A stretch of DNA of 64,000 nt from Aquabacter cavernae (GCF_003993795.1 NZ_RWKV01000017.1:186001-250000), one strand, 5' to 3'; shown: positions 9,433-18,237, counted from the stretch's first letter. Notes: a model not told the origin generated them from the sequence alone. Numbers and translations: made by a program.

Positions 9433-10817
9433 GCGGCCCCCGCATCGCGTCCGGCCGCATCGCCCAGCAGCGTGCCGAGTTCGCGGGTGACGAGCAGCGT
9501 GTCGAGCTGTCCCGCGCACAAAGCGGGGTGGCGCAGCAGGCGCGTCAGGAAGGGGATATTGGTGTGGATCCCCTCCACGCGCGCCTCGCCCAGCGCCGCG
9601 AGCAGCCGCTCGAACGCCTGCGGGCGGGTCTCGTCCCAGGCGATCATCTTGGCGATCATGGGATCGTAGAAGGGCGTGATGCGGTCGCCCTGCCGCACGC
9701 CGGTATCCACGCGCAGATTGGCCACCTGCGGCGGGAAGCTGCAGACATCGAGAACGCCGGGCGCGGGCATGAAGCTCTTGGCGGGGTTTTCCGCATAGAT
9801 ACGGCATTCCACGGCGCAGCCCCGGCGCACGATGTCGGCCTGCGCCAGCGGGGCCAACGTGCCCTCCGCCTGCCGGATCTGCATCTCCACCAGGTCGCGG
9901 CCCGTGACCATCTCGGTCACGCCGTGCTCCACCTGGATGCGGGTGTTCATCTCCAGAAAGAAGAACGCGAAGCTGGCGGCATCCACCAGGAACTCCACCG
10001 TGCCCGGCCCCGAATAGCGCTGGTGGCACGCGATGGCGACCGCCGCCGCGCACATCCGTTCCAGCACGCTGTCGGGCAGCCCCGGCGCCGGGCTTTCCTC
10101 GATGATCTTCTGGAAGCGGCGCTGGATGGAGCAATCCCGCTCGAACAGATGGATGGCGGTGCCGTCGCCGAAGCCGAAGACCTGGATCTCGATGTGGCGC
10201 GCCTTGGGAACGAAGCGCTCCAGATAGACGCCGCCGTCGCCGAACGCCTTCTGCGCCAGGGCCTGCGCCTTCGTCACCGTGGACGCGAGCGCCTCCGGCT
10301 GATCCACCCGCTGCATGCCGATGCCGCCGCCGCCCGCAATGGCCTTCACCAGCAGCGGGAAGCCCACCTGCGCGCCCATGTCGGCGAGCGTATCCACGTC
10401 GCCCGTCTCCACGCGCCCGCTGCCCGGAAGCACCGGCACGCCGCAGGCCTGGGCGATCTCACGGGCGCGGTTCTTGTCGCCCATGCGGGAAATGCAATCG
10501 GCCGACGGGCCGATCCAGATCAGGCCCGCCTCTTCCACCGCGCGGGCGAAGTCGGCGCTCTCCGACAGGAAGCCGTAGCCGGGATGCACACCCTCCGCGC
10601 CATGGGAATGGGCGGCTTCCAGCACACGCTGCGCGTCCAGATAGCTGCGGGCGGCGGGCGGCGGGCCAATGGGCACGGCCATGTCCGCAAGCTGCACATG
10701 AAGCGCGTCGGCATCCGCCTCGGAATAGACCGCGATGGTCTGCTTGCCGAGTTGCTTCGCCGCCCGGATGACCCGGCACGCGATCTCGCCACGATTAGCA
10801 ATGAGCACGCGACGCAT
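9429..10817 (-). CDS. Biotin carboxylase (AccC-like ATP-grasp subunit)
   Basis: 462 aa, cytoplasmic, carboxylates carrier-bound biotin with ATP and bicarbonate. It has the N-terminal Rossmann-like domain (RVLIANRGEIACRVIRAAK), the ATP-grasp domain with GPSADCISRMGDKNRAR and a glycine loop KAIAGGGGIGM, and the catalytic block LEMNTRIQVEHGVTE near residue 290. The loop has Ile where AccC usually has Arg (GGGGRGM). It is the first gene of the operon and its start faces the LysR gene across 280 bp. Its neighbours argue for a substrate other than acetyl-CoA, so I give no accC symbol. Confidence 0.92.
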   Translation of the reverse strand: MRRVLIANRGEIACRVIRAAKQLGKQTIAVYSEADADALHVQLADMAVPIGPPPAARSYLDAQRVLEAAHSHGAEGVHPGYGFLSESADFARAVEEAGLIWIGPSADCISRMGDKNRAREIAQACGVPVLPGSGRVETGDVDTLADMGAQVGFPLLVKAIAGGGGIGMQRVDQPEALASTVTKAQALAQKAFGDGGVYLERFVPKARHIEIQVFGFGDGTAIHLFERDCSIQRRFQKIIEESPAPGLPDSVLERMCAAAVAIACHQRYSGPGTVEFLVDAASFAFFFLEMNTRIQVEHGVTEMVTGRDLVEMQIRQAEGTLAPLAQADIVRRGCAVECRIYAENPAKSFMPAPGVLDVCSFPPQVANLRVDTGVRQGDRITPFYDPMIAKMIAWDETRPQAFERLLAALGEARVEGIHTNIPFLTRLLRHPALCAGQLDTLLVTRELGTLLGDAAGRDAGAA

Positions 10818-11020
10818 ATCAGCGCCCGCCCATGGCAGGAAGACGATCGAATTGCACGCGCTCGCCTTCCGCGCCCACGGCGAAAACCGTGAGAAACGCG
10901 GCGAAGACGACGTCGTGACCCTCTGGATTCTTGGTCATTTTTTCAACGTCGGAAGGTTCTTGTTACCGACATAGTGAGAGAAGAAATTTTTGATGAAAAG
11001 CGATGTTTTTTATGATGACT

Positions 11021-11041
11021 GATTGAAAATTTTGATTAATC
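11021..11041. promoter_or_regulatory. AT-rich candidate operator/promoter between carboxylase operon and LysR gene
   Basis: In an otherwise GC-rich 280-bp divergent intergenic region, 10975-11045 is strongly AT-rich. It contains AAAATTTT (11026-11033) and the perfect palindrome GATTAATC (11034-11041), with GATT repeated at 11021 and 11034. LysR regulators usually bind such imperfect dyads (T-N11-A) between their own gene and a divergent target. Assignment is by position and composition only. Confidence 0.4.
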
Positions 11042-11097
11042 GTTAGCCCACTGCCTGAGACCTCCACGCCCTCTCAGGGGTGCCATGTGGGACTGCC

Positions 11098-11970
11098 ATG
11101 CTCTCCGAACTGCGCACATTCCTGGCGGTGGTCCGCTTCGGCAGCTTCGCCAAGGCGGGCGACAATATCGGGCTCACGCAAGGCGCGGTGAGCGCGCAGA
11201 TCCGCCGCCTGGAAGAGCAGGTCGGCGTGGTCCTGTTCGACAGGTCCGGCCGGCGCGCCGCGCTGACGCCGGAAGGGCGCGAGATTCATTCGCGCGCCGA
11301 GGATATCGTCGCCTCCATCCTGCAGCTGGGAACCGCCGCATCGGAGAGCACGGCGCGCGGCGTGGTGGTTCTCGGGGCCATCACCTCGGCCCAGCAATCC
11401 TGGCTGATCGACGCCATCGCCGTCATCCGCCGGGAATTTCCCACCATCAGCGTGCGGGTGACACCGGGCGATTCCTTCCGTCTGCTGGGGCAGGTGGATG
11501 CGGGCGAGATCGACCTCGCCGTGATGGTGCGCCCGCCCTTCGGGCTTCAGAGCGAACTCAGCTGGCTGTCGCTGGCCCGTGAGCCGTTCGTCCTGCTCGT
11601 GCCCTCCAGCTTCGAGGGCGACGACTGGCAGGAGGCCATACGCTCCCGGCCCTTCATCCGCTACGAGCGCACCTCCTTCGGCGGTCGCGTGGTGGACCAA
11701 TTCCTGCGCAAGGCGGGCCTGCATGTGCAGGAAGCCATGGAGGTGGACGAGATCGACGCCCTGATCCGCGCGGTCGAGTTGGGCATCGGCCTGTCCATCG
11801 TGCCGCTGAAGACGACGCATATCCCCCTTCCCGAGAGCGTGCGCGTCATACCGATGGAAGATGCGTCCCTTTACCGGGAAATCGGCGTTGCAGTGCGGAT
11901 CAACAAGAAACATCCGACGATCGTGGATCGACTGATTGAGCTTCTTGAGGAAAACGTGCCCAGGCGGTAG
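11098..11970 (+). CDS. LysR-family transcriptional regulator
   Basis: 290 aa from the ATG at 11098 (MLSELRTFLAVV, the standard LysR beginning); a GTG at 11080 would add six residues. The winged HTH is at about residues 1-60 (KAGDNIGLTQGAVSAQIRRL), followed by a LysR substrate-binding domain that senses the inducer. It is divergent from the carboxylase/transporter operon and is its most likely regulator, with the co-inducer probably the imported compound or an intermediate. Confidence 0.93.
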   Translation: MLSELRTFLAVVRFGSFAKAGDNIGLTQGAVSAQIRRLEEQVGVVLFDRSGRRAALTPEGREIHSRAEDIVASILQLGTAASESTARGVVVLGAITSAQQSWLIDAIAVIRREFPTISVRVTPGDSFRLLGQVDAGEIDLAVMVRPPFGLQSELSWLSLAREPFVLLVPSSFEGDDWQEAIRSRPFIRYERTSFGGRVVDQFLRKAGLHVQEAMEVDEIDALIRAVELGIGLSIVPLKTTHIPLPESVRVIPMEDASLYREIGVAVRINKKHPTIVDRLIELLEENVPRR

Positions 11971-12305
11971 CCGAAACCGATATCTGAAATTCATATATGC
12001 ACGCAGATTGTAGCGTGCCCCGCGCATCGGCTGGAGTCATCTCCGGAAGCATTTCTGTCATCCGGCGTCGAACAGCCTGTGGGAACACCGGCTCGGCATC
12101 CTCGAGGCCGTGACGGCCAATACGCAGGTGGTATTGGCAGGCTTGACGCGGCTTCGGATGGAACCGGCTCCAGCGACCATCAGACAGACGTCACGCCAGA
12201 TCACGCCCAGCCGAGCGCCATCGATGCCCCCGCCCCCGCCCCGCGATCCGATTGACAAGTTCATATTTCTATAATTTCTATTGATTGAATCATTTTGGAA
12301 AAACC
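11971..12305. other. 335-bp intergenic region, mostly featureless, AT-rich end
   Basis: No convincing gene. The first ~280 bp are GC-rich. One plus-strand frame (about 12059-12160) reads LWEHRLGILEAVTANTQ, faintly like the start of a luciferase-like monooxygenase, but it has no start codon and soon degenerates. The last ~55 bp are AT-rich and form the promoter zone of the next gene. Confidence 0.5.
12251..12290 (+). promoter_or_regulatory. AT-rich promoter region of DszC/SfnB-like gene, with shared ATTTCTATTGAT motif
   Basis: TTGACA (12252-12257) and TATAAT (12270-12275) both occur, but only 12 bp apart, so they are not a standard pair. The motif at 12274-12285 resembles sites before the MetQ-like gene (near 18241-18252) and the second LLM monooxygenase (19758-19769), suggesting one regulator for the sulfur genes. 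Confidence 0.4.
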
Positions 12306-13556
12306 ATGACGTCTTCTCCTCTGCGCGCTGGTTCATGGGCGCCGGTTCACGGGGCGCTCGCCGCCTCCCTCCCGCCCAGCGCGGAGCTTGCCCATTGGCG
12401 GGCGCTTTTCGATGAGATCGGCGCGGGTTCGTCCGAGCGCGAGCGGGAGCGCATCCTGCCCTTCGCGCAGGTGAAGCTGCTGAAGCAGGCCCGCTTCGGC
12501 GCGTTGCGGCTGACAGCGGCGGACGGCGGGGCGGGCGCCTCGTTCCGCCAGCTCTATCATCTCACGCTGGAGCTGGCGGCCGTGGACGCCAATGTGGCGC
12601 ACATCTTCCGGAACCACTTCACGGTGGCCGAGCAATTTGCCCGGCACCCCTATGATGCGCGCAGCCGCCAGTGGCAGACGGCGGTGCGGAGCGGGGCGGT
12701 GTTCGGGCTCGCTTCTAGCGAGGCCGGGTCGAACCCGGCGGGCGGCTTCGCGCCCGATACGCGGCTCCTGCCGGAGGGCGACCGCTTCCGCCTGGAGGGC
12801 GTGAAATATTACAGCACCGGCACGCTGTTCGGCGATTCCATGCTGGTGCGCGCCGCCACACCGGACGGGCGTGTGGCGGCGGTGATCATCCCCACGGGGC
12901 GCGAGGGCATCGAGATCGTGGATGACTGGGACGGTGCCGGCCAGCGCCTCACCGCCTCCGGCACCACGCGCTTCCACGGGGTGCGGGTGGAAGCGGACGA
13001 GGCGGTGTTCGACACGCCCGAGCGCGGCTATGGCCTCGCTTATTCCAACACCCAGGCCCAGCTCTTTCTCACCACCGTGGTGGCCGGCATCGCCAAGGGC
13101 GCGCTCACCGATGCGGTGGCCCTGGTTCAGCGCCGCAAGCGCAGCTTCTACTACGCCCCCACGCCCGTTCCGGCAGACGACCCGCTCCTTCACGAGGCCA
13201 TCGGCCGGCTCGCCGCCAATGCCTTCGCCGCGGAAGCCATCATCCTGTCCGCAGCGGACGCCATCGACCGGGCAAGCGAGGCCCGCGAGCGGGGCGAGAC
13301 GGCGGAGGATTTGTCGGCCGAGGCCGCGAAGGTGGCCGCCCAGGCCAAGCTGGTGATCGACGACCTCGCCCTCAAGTCCGCCTCGCTGCTGTTCGACGTG
13401 GGCGGCGCCTCGGCGACGGAGCGCGCGGCCAATCTCGACCGGCATTGGCGCAATGCCCGCACCATCGCCTCGCACAACCCCTCCAGCTACAAGGCCAAGG
13501 CCATCGGGGCGCTTCTGGTGACGGGCGAACCCCTGCCCTCCAAGGGCTTCTTCTGA
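12306..13556 (+). CDS. DszC/SfnB-like flavin-dependent monooxygenase (acyl-CoA dehydrogenase fold)
   Basis: 416 aa with the acyl-CoA dehydrogenase fold. FGLASSEAGSNPAGG in the middle domain and DRHWRNARTIASHNP at the C-terminus are typical of the SfnB/DszC subgroup, which uses reduced flavin and O2 on organosulfur compounds rather than oxidising acyl-CoA. I chose the ATG at 12306; a TTG at 12285 would add seven residues. It is transcribed alone, convergent to the nitroreductase gene with a strong hairpin between. Its neighbours (two NtaA/DszA-type enzymes, MetQ-like protein) support sulfur scavenging. The sulfur substrate is unknown. Confidence 0.85.
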   Translation: MTSSPLRAGSWAPVHGALAASLPPSAELAHWRALFDEIGAGSSERERERILPFAQVKLLKQARFGALRLTAADGGAGASFRQLYHLTLELAAVDANVAHIFRNHFTVAEQFARHPYDARSRQWQTAVRSGAVFGLASSEAGSNPAGGFAPDTRLLPEGDRFRLEGVKYYSTGTLFGDSMLVRAATPDGRVAAVIIPTGREGIEIVDDWDGAGQRLTASGTTRFHGVRVEADEAVFDTPERGYGLAYSNTQAQLFLTTVVAGIAKGALTDAVALVQRRKRSFYYAPTPVPADDPLLHEAIGRLAANAFAAEAIILSAADAIDRASEARERGETAEDLSAEAAKVAAQAKLVIDDLALKSASLLFDVGGASATERAANLDRHWRNARTIASHNPSSYKAKAIGALLVTGEPLPSKGFF

Positions 13557-13560
13557 CCCA

Positions 13561-13587
13561 ATCCCGGCCGGGAGGACCGGCCGGGAT
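13561..13587. terminator. Bidirectional hairpin between convergent genes
   Basis: A perfect 11-bp inverted repeat (ATCCCGGCCGG / CCGGCCGGGAT) with a 5-nt loop, 5 bp after one stop codon and 6 bp from the other. It lacks a long T tract but is placed to end transcription from both sides. Confidence 0.7.
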
Positions 13588-13592
13588 CTGGT

Positions 13593-14441
13593 TCAGCGCA
13601 GGCCGAAGCCCAGCGCTTCCAGGGCCGCGCGCATGCGGTCCCGCCCGCTCAGGGATTCCGGCCCCTTCACGCGCTTCAGCACGACGGACGACCAGCCGAG
13701 CGGCGGCATCTTCTGGCCCTCCTGGAAGGTGGTCAGCGCTGCCTCATACTGATCGAGCGCGGCGGCGGCGAGCGCGGGATCATAGCGCTCGCGATGCAGA
13801 ACCAGGCTCTGCGGCAGGCGCGGCTTCACGTCCGCGGGCCGCTCCGGATCGGCATAGCCCACGCACAGGCCGAACACGGCCAGCACGTTCTTCGGCAGTC
13901 CCAGCAGCTCCGCCACCTCTTCCGGCCGGTTGCGCAGCGCGCCGATATAGACCGAGCCGAGGCCGAGGGATTCCAGCGCCACCACCGCATTCTGCGCGGC
14001 AAGCGCGGCATCGATGATGCCGACGAACAGGGTCTCCAGATAGGACAGCCCATCGGTGGGCACGCCCGCGCGACGGCCGATCTCCTCCAGGCGGGCGAGG
14101 TCCGCCAGCCAGACGAGGACGAGCGGGGCCTCGATCACATGCTTCTGTCCGCCTGCCACCTGCGCCAGACGCGCCTTGGTGGCCGGGTCTTCCACCGCCA
14201 CGACGCTGAAGGTCTGGAGATTGGAGGAAGAGGCGGCCGACTGCGCCGCCGCCGCCAGCGTCTCCACCAGCCCTTCGGGCAGCGGCCGGTCCGAGAAGGC
14301 CCGCACCGAGCGATGGGCGAGCAGGCCCGCAATGGTGTCGTTGAGGATCAGGCGCGCGGGCGCATCGGCGGCACCGTAGCGCGCATCCAGAAGGGCGGCG
14401 ACATCGTGCGCGGGGGCCGGGGCGGAAGACGGAACGCTCAT
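13593..14441 (-). CDS. Nitroreductase-family NAD(P)H-dependent FMN oxidoreductase
   Basis: 282 aa from the ATG at 14441 (MSVPSSAPA). A nitroreductase domain starts near residue 30 (RSVRAFSDRPLPEGL), and AAAQSAASSSNLQTFSVVAV is the FMN-contact region of the NfsA/Frp-type group. It is the last gene of the metQ-like/DszC-like/LLM unit, 186 nt after the LLM gene. It may supply reduced flavin to the two-component monooxygenases around it, since no other flavin reductase is visible; that role is inferred. Confidence 0.85.
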   Translation of the reverse strand: MSVPSSAPAPAHDVAALLDARYGAADAPARLILNDTIAGLLAHRSVRAFSDRPLPEGLVETLAAAAQSAASSSNLQTFSVVAVEDPATKARLAQVAGGQKHVIEAPLVLVWLADLARLEEIGRRAGVPTDGLSYLETLFVGIIDAALAAQNAVVALESLGLGSVYIGALRNRPEEVAELLGLPKNVLAVFGLCVGYADPERPADVKPRLPQSLVLHRERYDPALAAAALDQYEAALTTFQEGQKMPPLGWSSVVLKRVKGPESLSGRDRMRAALEALGFGLR

Positions 14442-14627
14442 GCGGTCTCCAGGATGCGGATCCCGCGCAAGGCGGTCCACGGGTTGAGGCGGCGTGCCGG
14501 GCGGCACCGCGGGACGGGGACGGAAGGGCCGAGGCACGCCCGACCCCAGCCATGGAAAGTCATAACCGGGATCGGCTCGGCCCGGCCGGATCAGGTGAAG
14601 TTGTGGCAGGTCGCGGCCCGCCGCGCC

Positions 14628-16058
14628 TCACACGTTTTGCGGGCAAGAGCGACCGCCGCTCACGCGCTCAGTGCAGGCCGGGGCGCCGGCGCGCGCGCGG
14701 AAGGCGGCGCCGGGATGGGTGTCCGCCAGAAACGGGCCGCGTCCGGGAAACAGCTTCTCCCGCAGTGTGCCTTCCTCATAGGCGGTCTTGTAGACGCCGC
14801 GATCCTGAAGCTCGGGCACCACAAGGTCCACGAACGCCTCCAGGGTCTCGGGCGAGACCAGCCGGTTGAGGTTGAAACCGTCGAGATCCGCCTCCCGCGC
14901 CCAGGCCACCAGCCCGTCCGCCACCTCGGAGGGCGAGCCGACCAGGAAGGGCGCGCGGGCGCCGGTGGCGGAGAGGGTGGCGAGGTCCCGCACCTTCAGC
15001 GGCACGGTGCTGCGCAAGGTGAGGTTCTCCAGGGCGGACTGCATGGCATTGCTCTTCACATAGGCGATGGCCTCGTCCGGGTCCGCCTGGGAGAGATCGA
15101 CGCCGGTCCAGCCGGAGAGCAAGGCGAGCTGGCCCGCCGTGTCCACATGGCGGGCATAGTCGGCCAGCAGGTCCTGCGCCTCCGCGCGGGTGGGCGCGAC
15201 GATCACGGTGGCGCCCGCGAACATGCGGATGTCATAGGCGTCGCGGCCCGCCGCGACCGCCGCCTCGCGAATGCCGCGCACCGCCTCGCCCAGGATCGGC
15301 ACCGTCTGACCGTTCAGGAAGATCGCCTCCGCATGGCGCGCGGCAAACAGGCGACCGCGCCCGGAGGTGCCCGCCTGGTAGAGAACCGGCGTGCGCTGGG
15401 GCGAGGGCTCCGTGAGCTGGATGCCGTCCACCTGGTAGTAGGGCCCGTCATGGACGATGCGGTGGACCTTGGACGGGTCGGTGAAGATGCCAGCCGCCCG
15501 GTCGCGGCGCACCGCGCCCTCCTCCCAGCTCGCCTCCCACAATTTGTAGAGCGCCGCGAGAAAATCCTCCGCCGCCTCGTAGCGCAGATCATGGGCGCGG
15601 TTCTGGCCATGCCCCATGCCCTTGGCGCCGCTCTCCAGATAGCCGGTGACGATGTTCCAACCGACCCGCCCGCCGGTCAGATGGTCCAGCGTCGCGAAGC
15701 GGCGGGCGAACAGATAGGGATGCTCGTTGGTGAGGTTGGCAGTGACGCCGAAGCCGATATGCCGCGTGGCGGCGGCCATGGAGGGCACCAGCAGGGTCGG
15801 GTCGATCTGCGGCGCCTGGGCGGCGGTGCGCAGCGCCGTCTCCGGGCCGCCGCCATAGACGTCATAGATGCCGAACACGTCGGCGATGAAGATGCCGTCC
15901 AGCAGGCCGCGTTCGGCGGTCTGGGCGAGCTTCACCCAGTAGTCCAGCGTGTTGTAATCGGCGGCGGTGTCGCGCGGATGGGCCCATAGGCCGGCCCAGG
16001 TATGGCTCGGCGCCGCCATGTTGAAGGCGTTGAAACGCAATTGCCTCGGACGGCTCAT
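14628..16058 (-). CDS. NtaA/SnaA/DszA-family FMNH2-dependent monooxygenase
   Basis: 476 aa, luciferase-like (LLM) fold. LRFNAFNMAAPSHTWAGLWA, GRVGWNIVTGY and GPYYQVDGIQLTEPSPQRTP are the hallmark blocks of the NtaA/SnaA/DszA group, which cleaves C-N or C-S bonds with free FMNH2. It follows the DszC-like gene by 24 nt, so the pair resembles a DszC-DszA relay (S-oxidation, then C-S cleavage). The final ~35 residues are poorly conserved and Arg/Ala-rich. Confidence 0.9.
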   Translation of the reverse strand: MSRPRQLRFNAFNMAAPSHTWAGLWAHPRDTAADYNTLDYWVKLAQTAERGLLDGIFIADVFGIYDVYGGGPETALRTAAQAPQIDPTLLVPSMAAATRHIGFGVTANLTNEHPYLFARRFATLDHLTGGRVGWNIVTGYLESGAKGMGHGQNRAHDLRYEAAEDFLAALYKLWEASWEEGAVRRDRAAGIFTDPSKVHRIVHDGPYYQVDGIQLTEPSPQRTPVLYQAGTSGRGRLFAARHAEAIFLNGQTVPILGEAVRGIREAAVAAGRDAYDIRMFAGATVIVAPTRAEAQDLLADYARHVDTAGQLALLSGWTGVDLSQADPDEAIAYVKSNAMQSALENLTLRSTVPLKVRDLATLSATGARAPFLVGSPSEVADGLVAWAREADLDGFNLNRLVSPETLEAFVDLVVPELQDRGVYKTAYEEGTLREKLFPGRGPFLADTHPGAAFRARAGAPACTERVSGGRSCPQNV

Positions 16059-16082
16059 GAAGGGTCTCCGGCGCGGCGCGCC

Positions 16083-17285
16083 TCAGCTATAGAGGGGAAC
16101 CGCGGTGATCCGGCCGTTGAGGGCGTAATTGCCCACCTCGCGGGCCTTGTAGAAGACCGGGTCATGCAAAGTGTGGGTGCGGATGTTGCGCCAGAAGCGG
16201 TCATAGCCGTGCCGCCCGGCGGTGGCCCGCGCGCCCATCAGCTCGAAGATGCGCGACGTGATCTCAAGGGCCGTGCGGCCCGCATGGACCTTGGCGGCAT
16301 AGATGGCGGCAGCGGCCACATCCCGCTCGCCGGGCGTGATGTCGTTGCCCCGCGCGGCCGCCGCCTCGAAGCTGGCCGCCGCAACGTCCGCCAGCGCGAG
16401 GGACGCGCGCAGTTCCACGTCCAGCGCGCCGTAATGCTCCAGGATGTAGGGATCCTCGCTCGCCCGCTCCACACCGGACGTGGCCCAGGGGCGCGAGACG
16501 GTCCGCACATAGCGGTTCGCCTCGGCCAACGCCCCCTCGGCGGTGCCCAGATAGAAATTCACGATCAGGAGCTGGTGGAAGGGCACGACGAGGCTGGTGC
16601 GCGGCGGCGGCGCGGCACCGATGCCACCCAGCACCTCGTCCGCCTCCACCCGCACAGTGTCGAAGGTCACGGTGCCGCTCTCCGACAGGCGCTGGCCAAA
16701 GGCGTCCCAGTCATTGGCATGGGTCACGCCCGCCCTGTCACCGGGCACCACAAGCACGGCGAAGCCCTCGCCCAGCTGTGCACGCAGCGTGATGCGGTCG
16801 GCCAGCGACGCATTGGAGGCGAAGGTCTTGCGGCCCGAAAGCCGGAAGCCGTCTCCCTCCGGCACCAGAACGGATTCCGGATCGCGCGGATTGGACGCCC
16901 CGCCCCAGAACCAGCGCCCCGCCACGGACGCGCGGGACAGGTGCTCCGCCTGCCCCGCATCCGCCCGCCACAGGGCATTGGTGAGATGCAGGTAGTGATA
17001 GGAGAGAAGCTGGGCGATGGAGGTGTCCGCCCGGCTGACGATGCGGGTCGCCCGGAAGGCGTCGGTGAAGCTGCCCCCACCCCCGCCATGGGCCGCCGGG
17101 TTCAGCAGAGCGAGAAGCCCCACCTCCCGCAGCAGCGCCAGTTCCCGGAGCGGGGCGGCGCCCGCATGGTCGCGGTCCGCCGCATCCACCGCCAGCGCCT
17201 CCGCCACCGCCCCGGCAATGGCGGCCCAGTCGATAACCGGCGCGGAGCGCGCCGAAGCGAGGGGTAGGACGGAGGAACGGGTCAT
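16083..17285 (-). CDS. DszC-like flavin-dependent monooxygenase (acyl-CoA dehydrogenase fold)
   Basis: 400 aa. The acyl-CoA dehydrogenase fold ends in a block (DRFWRNIRTHTLHDPVFYKA) typical of dibenzothiophene-monooxygenase-like proteins, and GASNPRDPESVLVPEGDGFR lies in the mid domain. It lies 36 nt after the MetQ-like gene and just before the DszA-like gene, consistent with sulfoxidation of an imported organosulfur compound. It is a second, diverged homologue of the protein at 12306-13556, so the two probably differ in substrate. Confidence 0.87.
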   Translation of the reverse strand: MTRSSVLPLASARSAPVIDWAAIAGAVAEALAVDAADRDHAGAAPLRELALLREVGLLALLNPAAHGGGGGSFTDAFRATRIVSRADTSIAQLLSYHYLHLTNALWRADAGQAEHLSRASVAGRWFWGGASNPRDPESVLVPEGDGFRLSGRKTFASNASLADRITLRAQLGEGFAVLVVPGDRAGVTHANDWDAFGQRLSESGTVTFDTVRVEADEVLGGIGAAPPPRTSLVVPFHQLLIVNFYLGTAEGALAEANRYVRTVSRPWATSGVERASEDPYILEHYGALDVELRASLALADVAAASFEAAAARGNDITPGERDVAAAAIYAAKVHAGRTALEITSRIFELMGARATAGRHGYDRFWRNIRTHTLHDPVFYKAREVGNYALNGRITAVPLYS

Positions 17286-17321
17286 GGAAGCGGCTCCTTC
17301 AGGGATGGTCCGACGACGCTC

Positions 17322-18173
17322 TCACCACGCGGGCAGGATGCTGCCCTTGAAGCGGGCATCGACGAAGTCCTTCACCGGCTGGGAGCGGTAAACCTCGATG
17401 AATTTGAGGATCCGGGGATCGTCCTTCCGGTCCGTGCGGGCCACGAAATAGAGCGTGAAATAGGGCTTGGATTCCTCAAGGGAGGTCTCCGCCACCAGCG
17501 CCTTGTTGAGGTCGAGACCGGCCAGATAGGCATAGTTGGAGGAGACGAACGCCGCCGCCACGTCATCCAAAGAGCGGGAGAGTTGGGCCGCGTCCAGTTC
17601 CACGATCTGGAGCTTCTTGGGGTTCTCCGCCACGTCCAGCGGGCTGGCATTGAGCCCCGCGCCGGGCCGCAGCTTGATGAGCCCCGCCTTCTGGAACAGC
17701 AGCAAGGCCCGCCCGCCATTGGTGGGGTCGTTGGGGATGGCGATCTTCGCCCCCACCGGGATGTCCTCGGCCTTCGTGTACTTCTTGGAATGGATGCCCC
17801 CCGGCACCAGAAGCGAGGTGTCCAGCGCCGTGAGCTGGTAGTTGCGGGTCTTGATCTGGTTGTTGAGGTAGGGCTGCGTCTGGAAATTATTGAGGTCGAT
17901 ATCGCCCGCCTGGAGCGCCGCATTGGGCTGGTTCCAGTCGCTGAATTCGATGATCTCCGCCGTCACGCCCTGCGGCGCGGACAGGCGCGCCGCCTCGCGC
18001 AGCACATCCCCATAGGGACCGGCGGACACGCCGATCTTGAGCGGCTTGTCCGAAGCGGCGGGCGCGGCGGGCGAAGCCGCAGGCGCCTGGGCACCGGCGG
18101 GAACCGCGAGCGCCACGGCGGCGAAGGCCGAAACGGCCAAGGTGAGGAAGCGGGAGCGCAGGGACCAGGTCAT
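17322..18173 (-). CDS. MetQ/NlpA-family substrate-binding protein without a lipobox
   Basis: 283 aa from the ATG at 18173. A Sec signal peptide (hydrophobic core residues 9-24, then AGAQA) has no Cys after the cleavage site, so unlike classical MetQ it should be soluble in the periplasm. LKIGVSAGPYGDVLR and ELDAAQLSRSLDDV are typical of the MetQ family. The family binds methionine or other organosulfur compounds; here the oxygenase genes downstream suggest a sulfur source. No MetN or MetI gene is present in the window, so its transporter partners are elsewhere. The upstream 161 bp is AT-rich and starts the four-gene unit. Confidence 0.87.
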   Translation of the reverse strand: MTWSLRSRFLTLAVSAFAAVALAVPAGAQAPAASPAAPAASDKPLKIGVSAGPYGDVLREAARLSAPQGVTAEIIEFSDWNQPNAALQAGDIDLNNFQTQPYLNNQIKTRNYQLTALDTSLLVPGGIHSKKYTKAEDIPVGAKIAIPNDPTNGGRALLLFQKAGLIKLRPGAGLNASPLDVAENPKKLQIVELDAAQLSRSLDDVAAAFVSSNYAYLAGLDLNKALVAETSLEESKPYFTLYFVARTDRKDDPRILKFIEVYRSQPVKDFVDARFKGSILPAW

Positions 18174-18237
18174 GGGATGTCCATCGGTTTGGGGCCGCGA
18201 GATCCCCCCAATGGGCACCCCGCCAGCCTGCTTCTGG

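Noticed and set aside
9429-10817. Reading the biotin carboxylase as the housekeeping acetyl-CoA carboxylase AccC
   Set aside because: PxpB, PxpC and a minimal biotin carrier form its operon, whereas housekeeping accC is normally paired with accB carrying a longer N-terminus.
12252-12275. A consensus sigma70 promoter made of TTGACA and TATAAT
   Set aside because: The spacer is only 12 bp, too short for a normal promoter; the two hexamers may belong to different signals.
12306-17285. Reading the two acyl-CoA-dehydrogenase-fold proteins as beta-oxidation enzymes
   Set aside because: Their motifs and their NtaA/DszA/MetQ-like neighbours fit the SfnB/DszC monooxygenase branch better.
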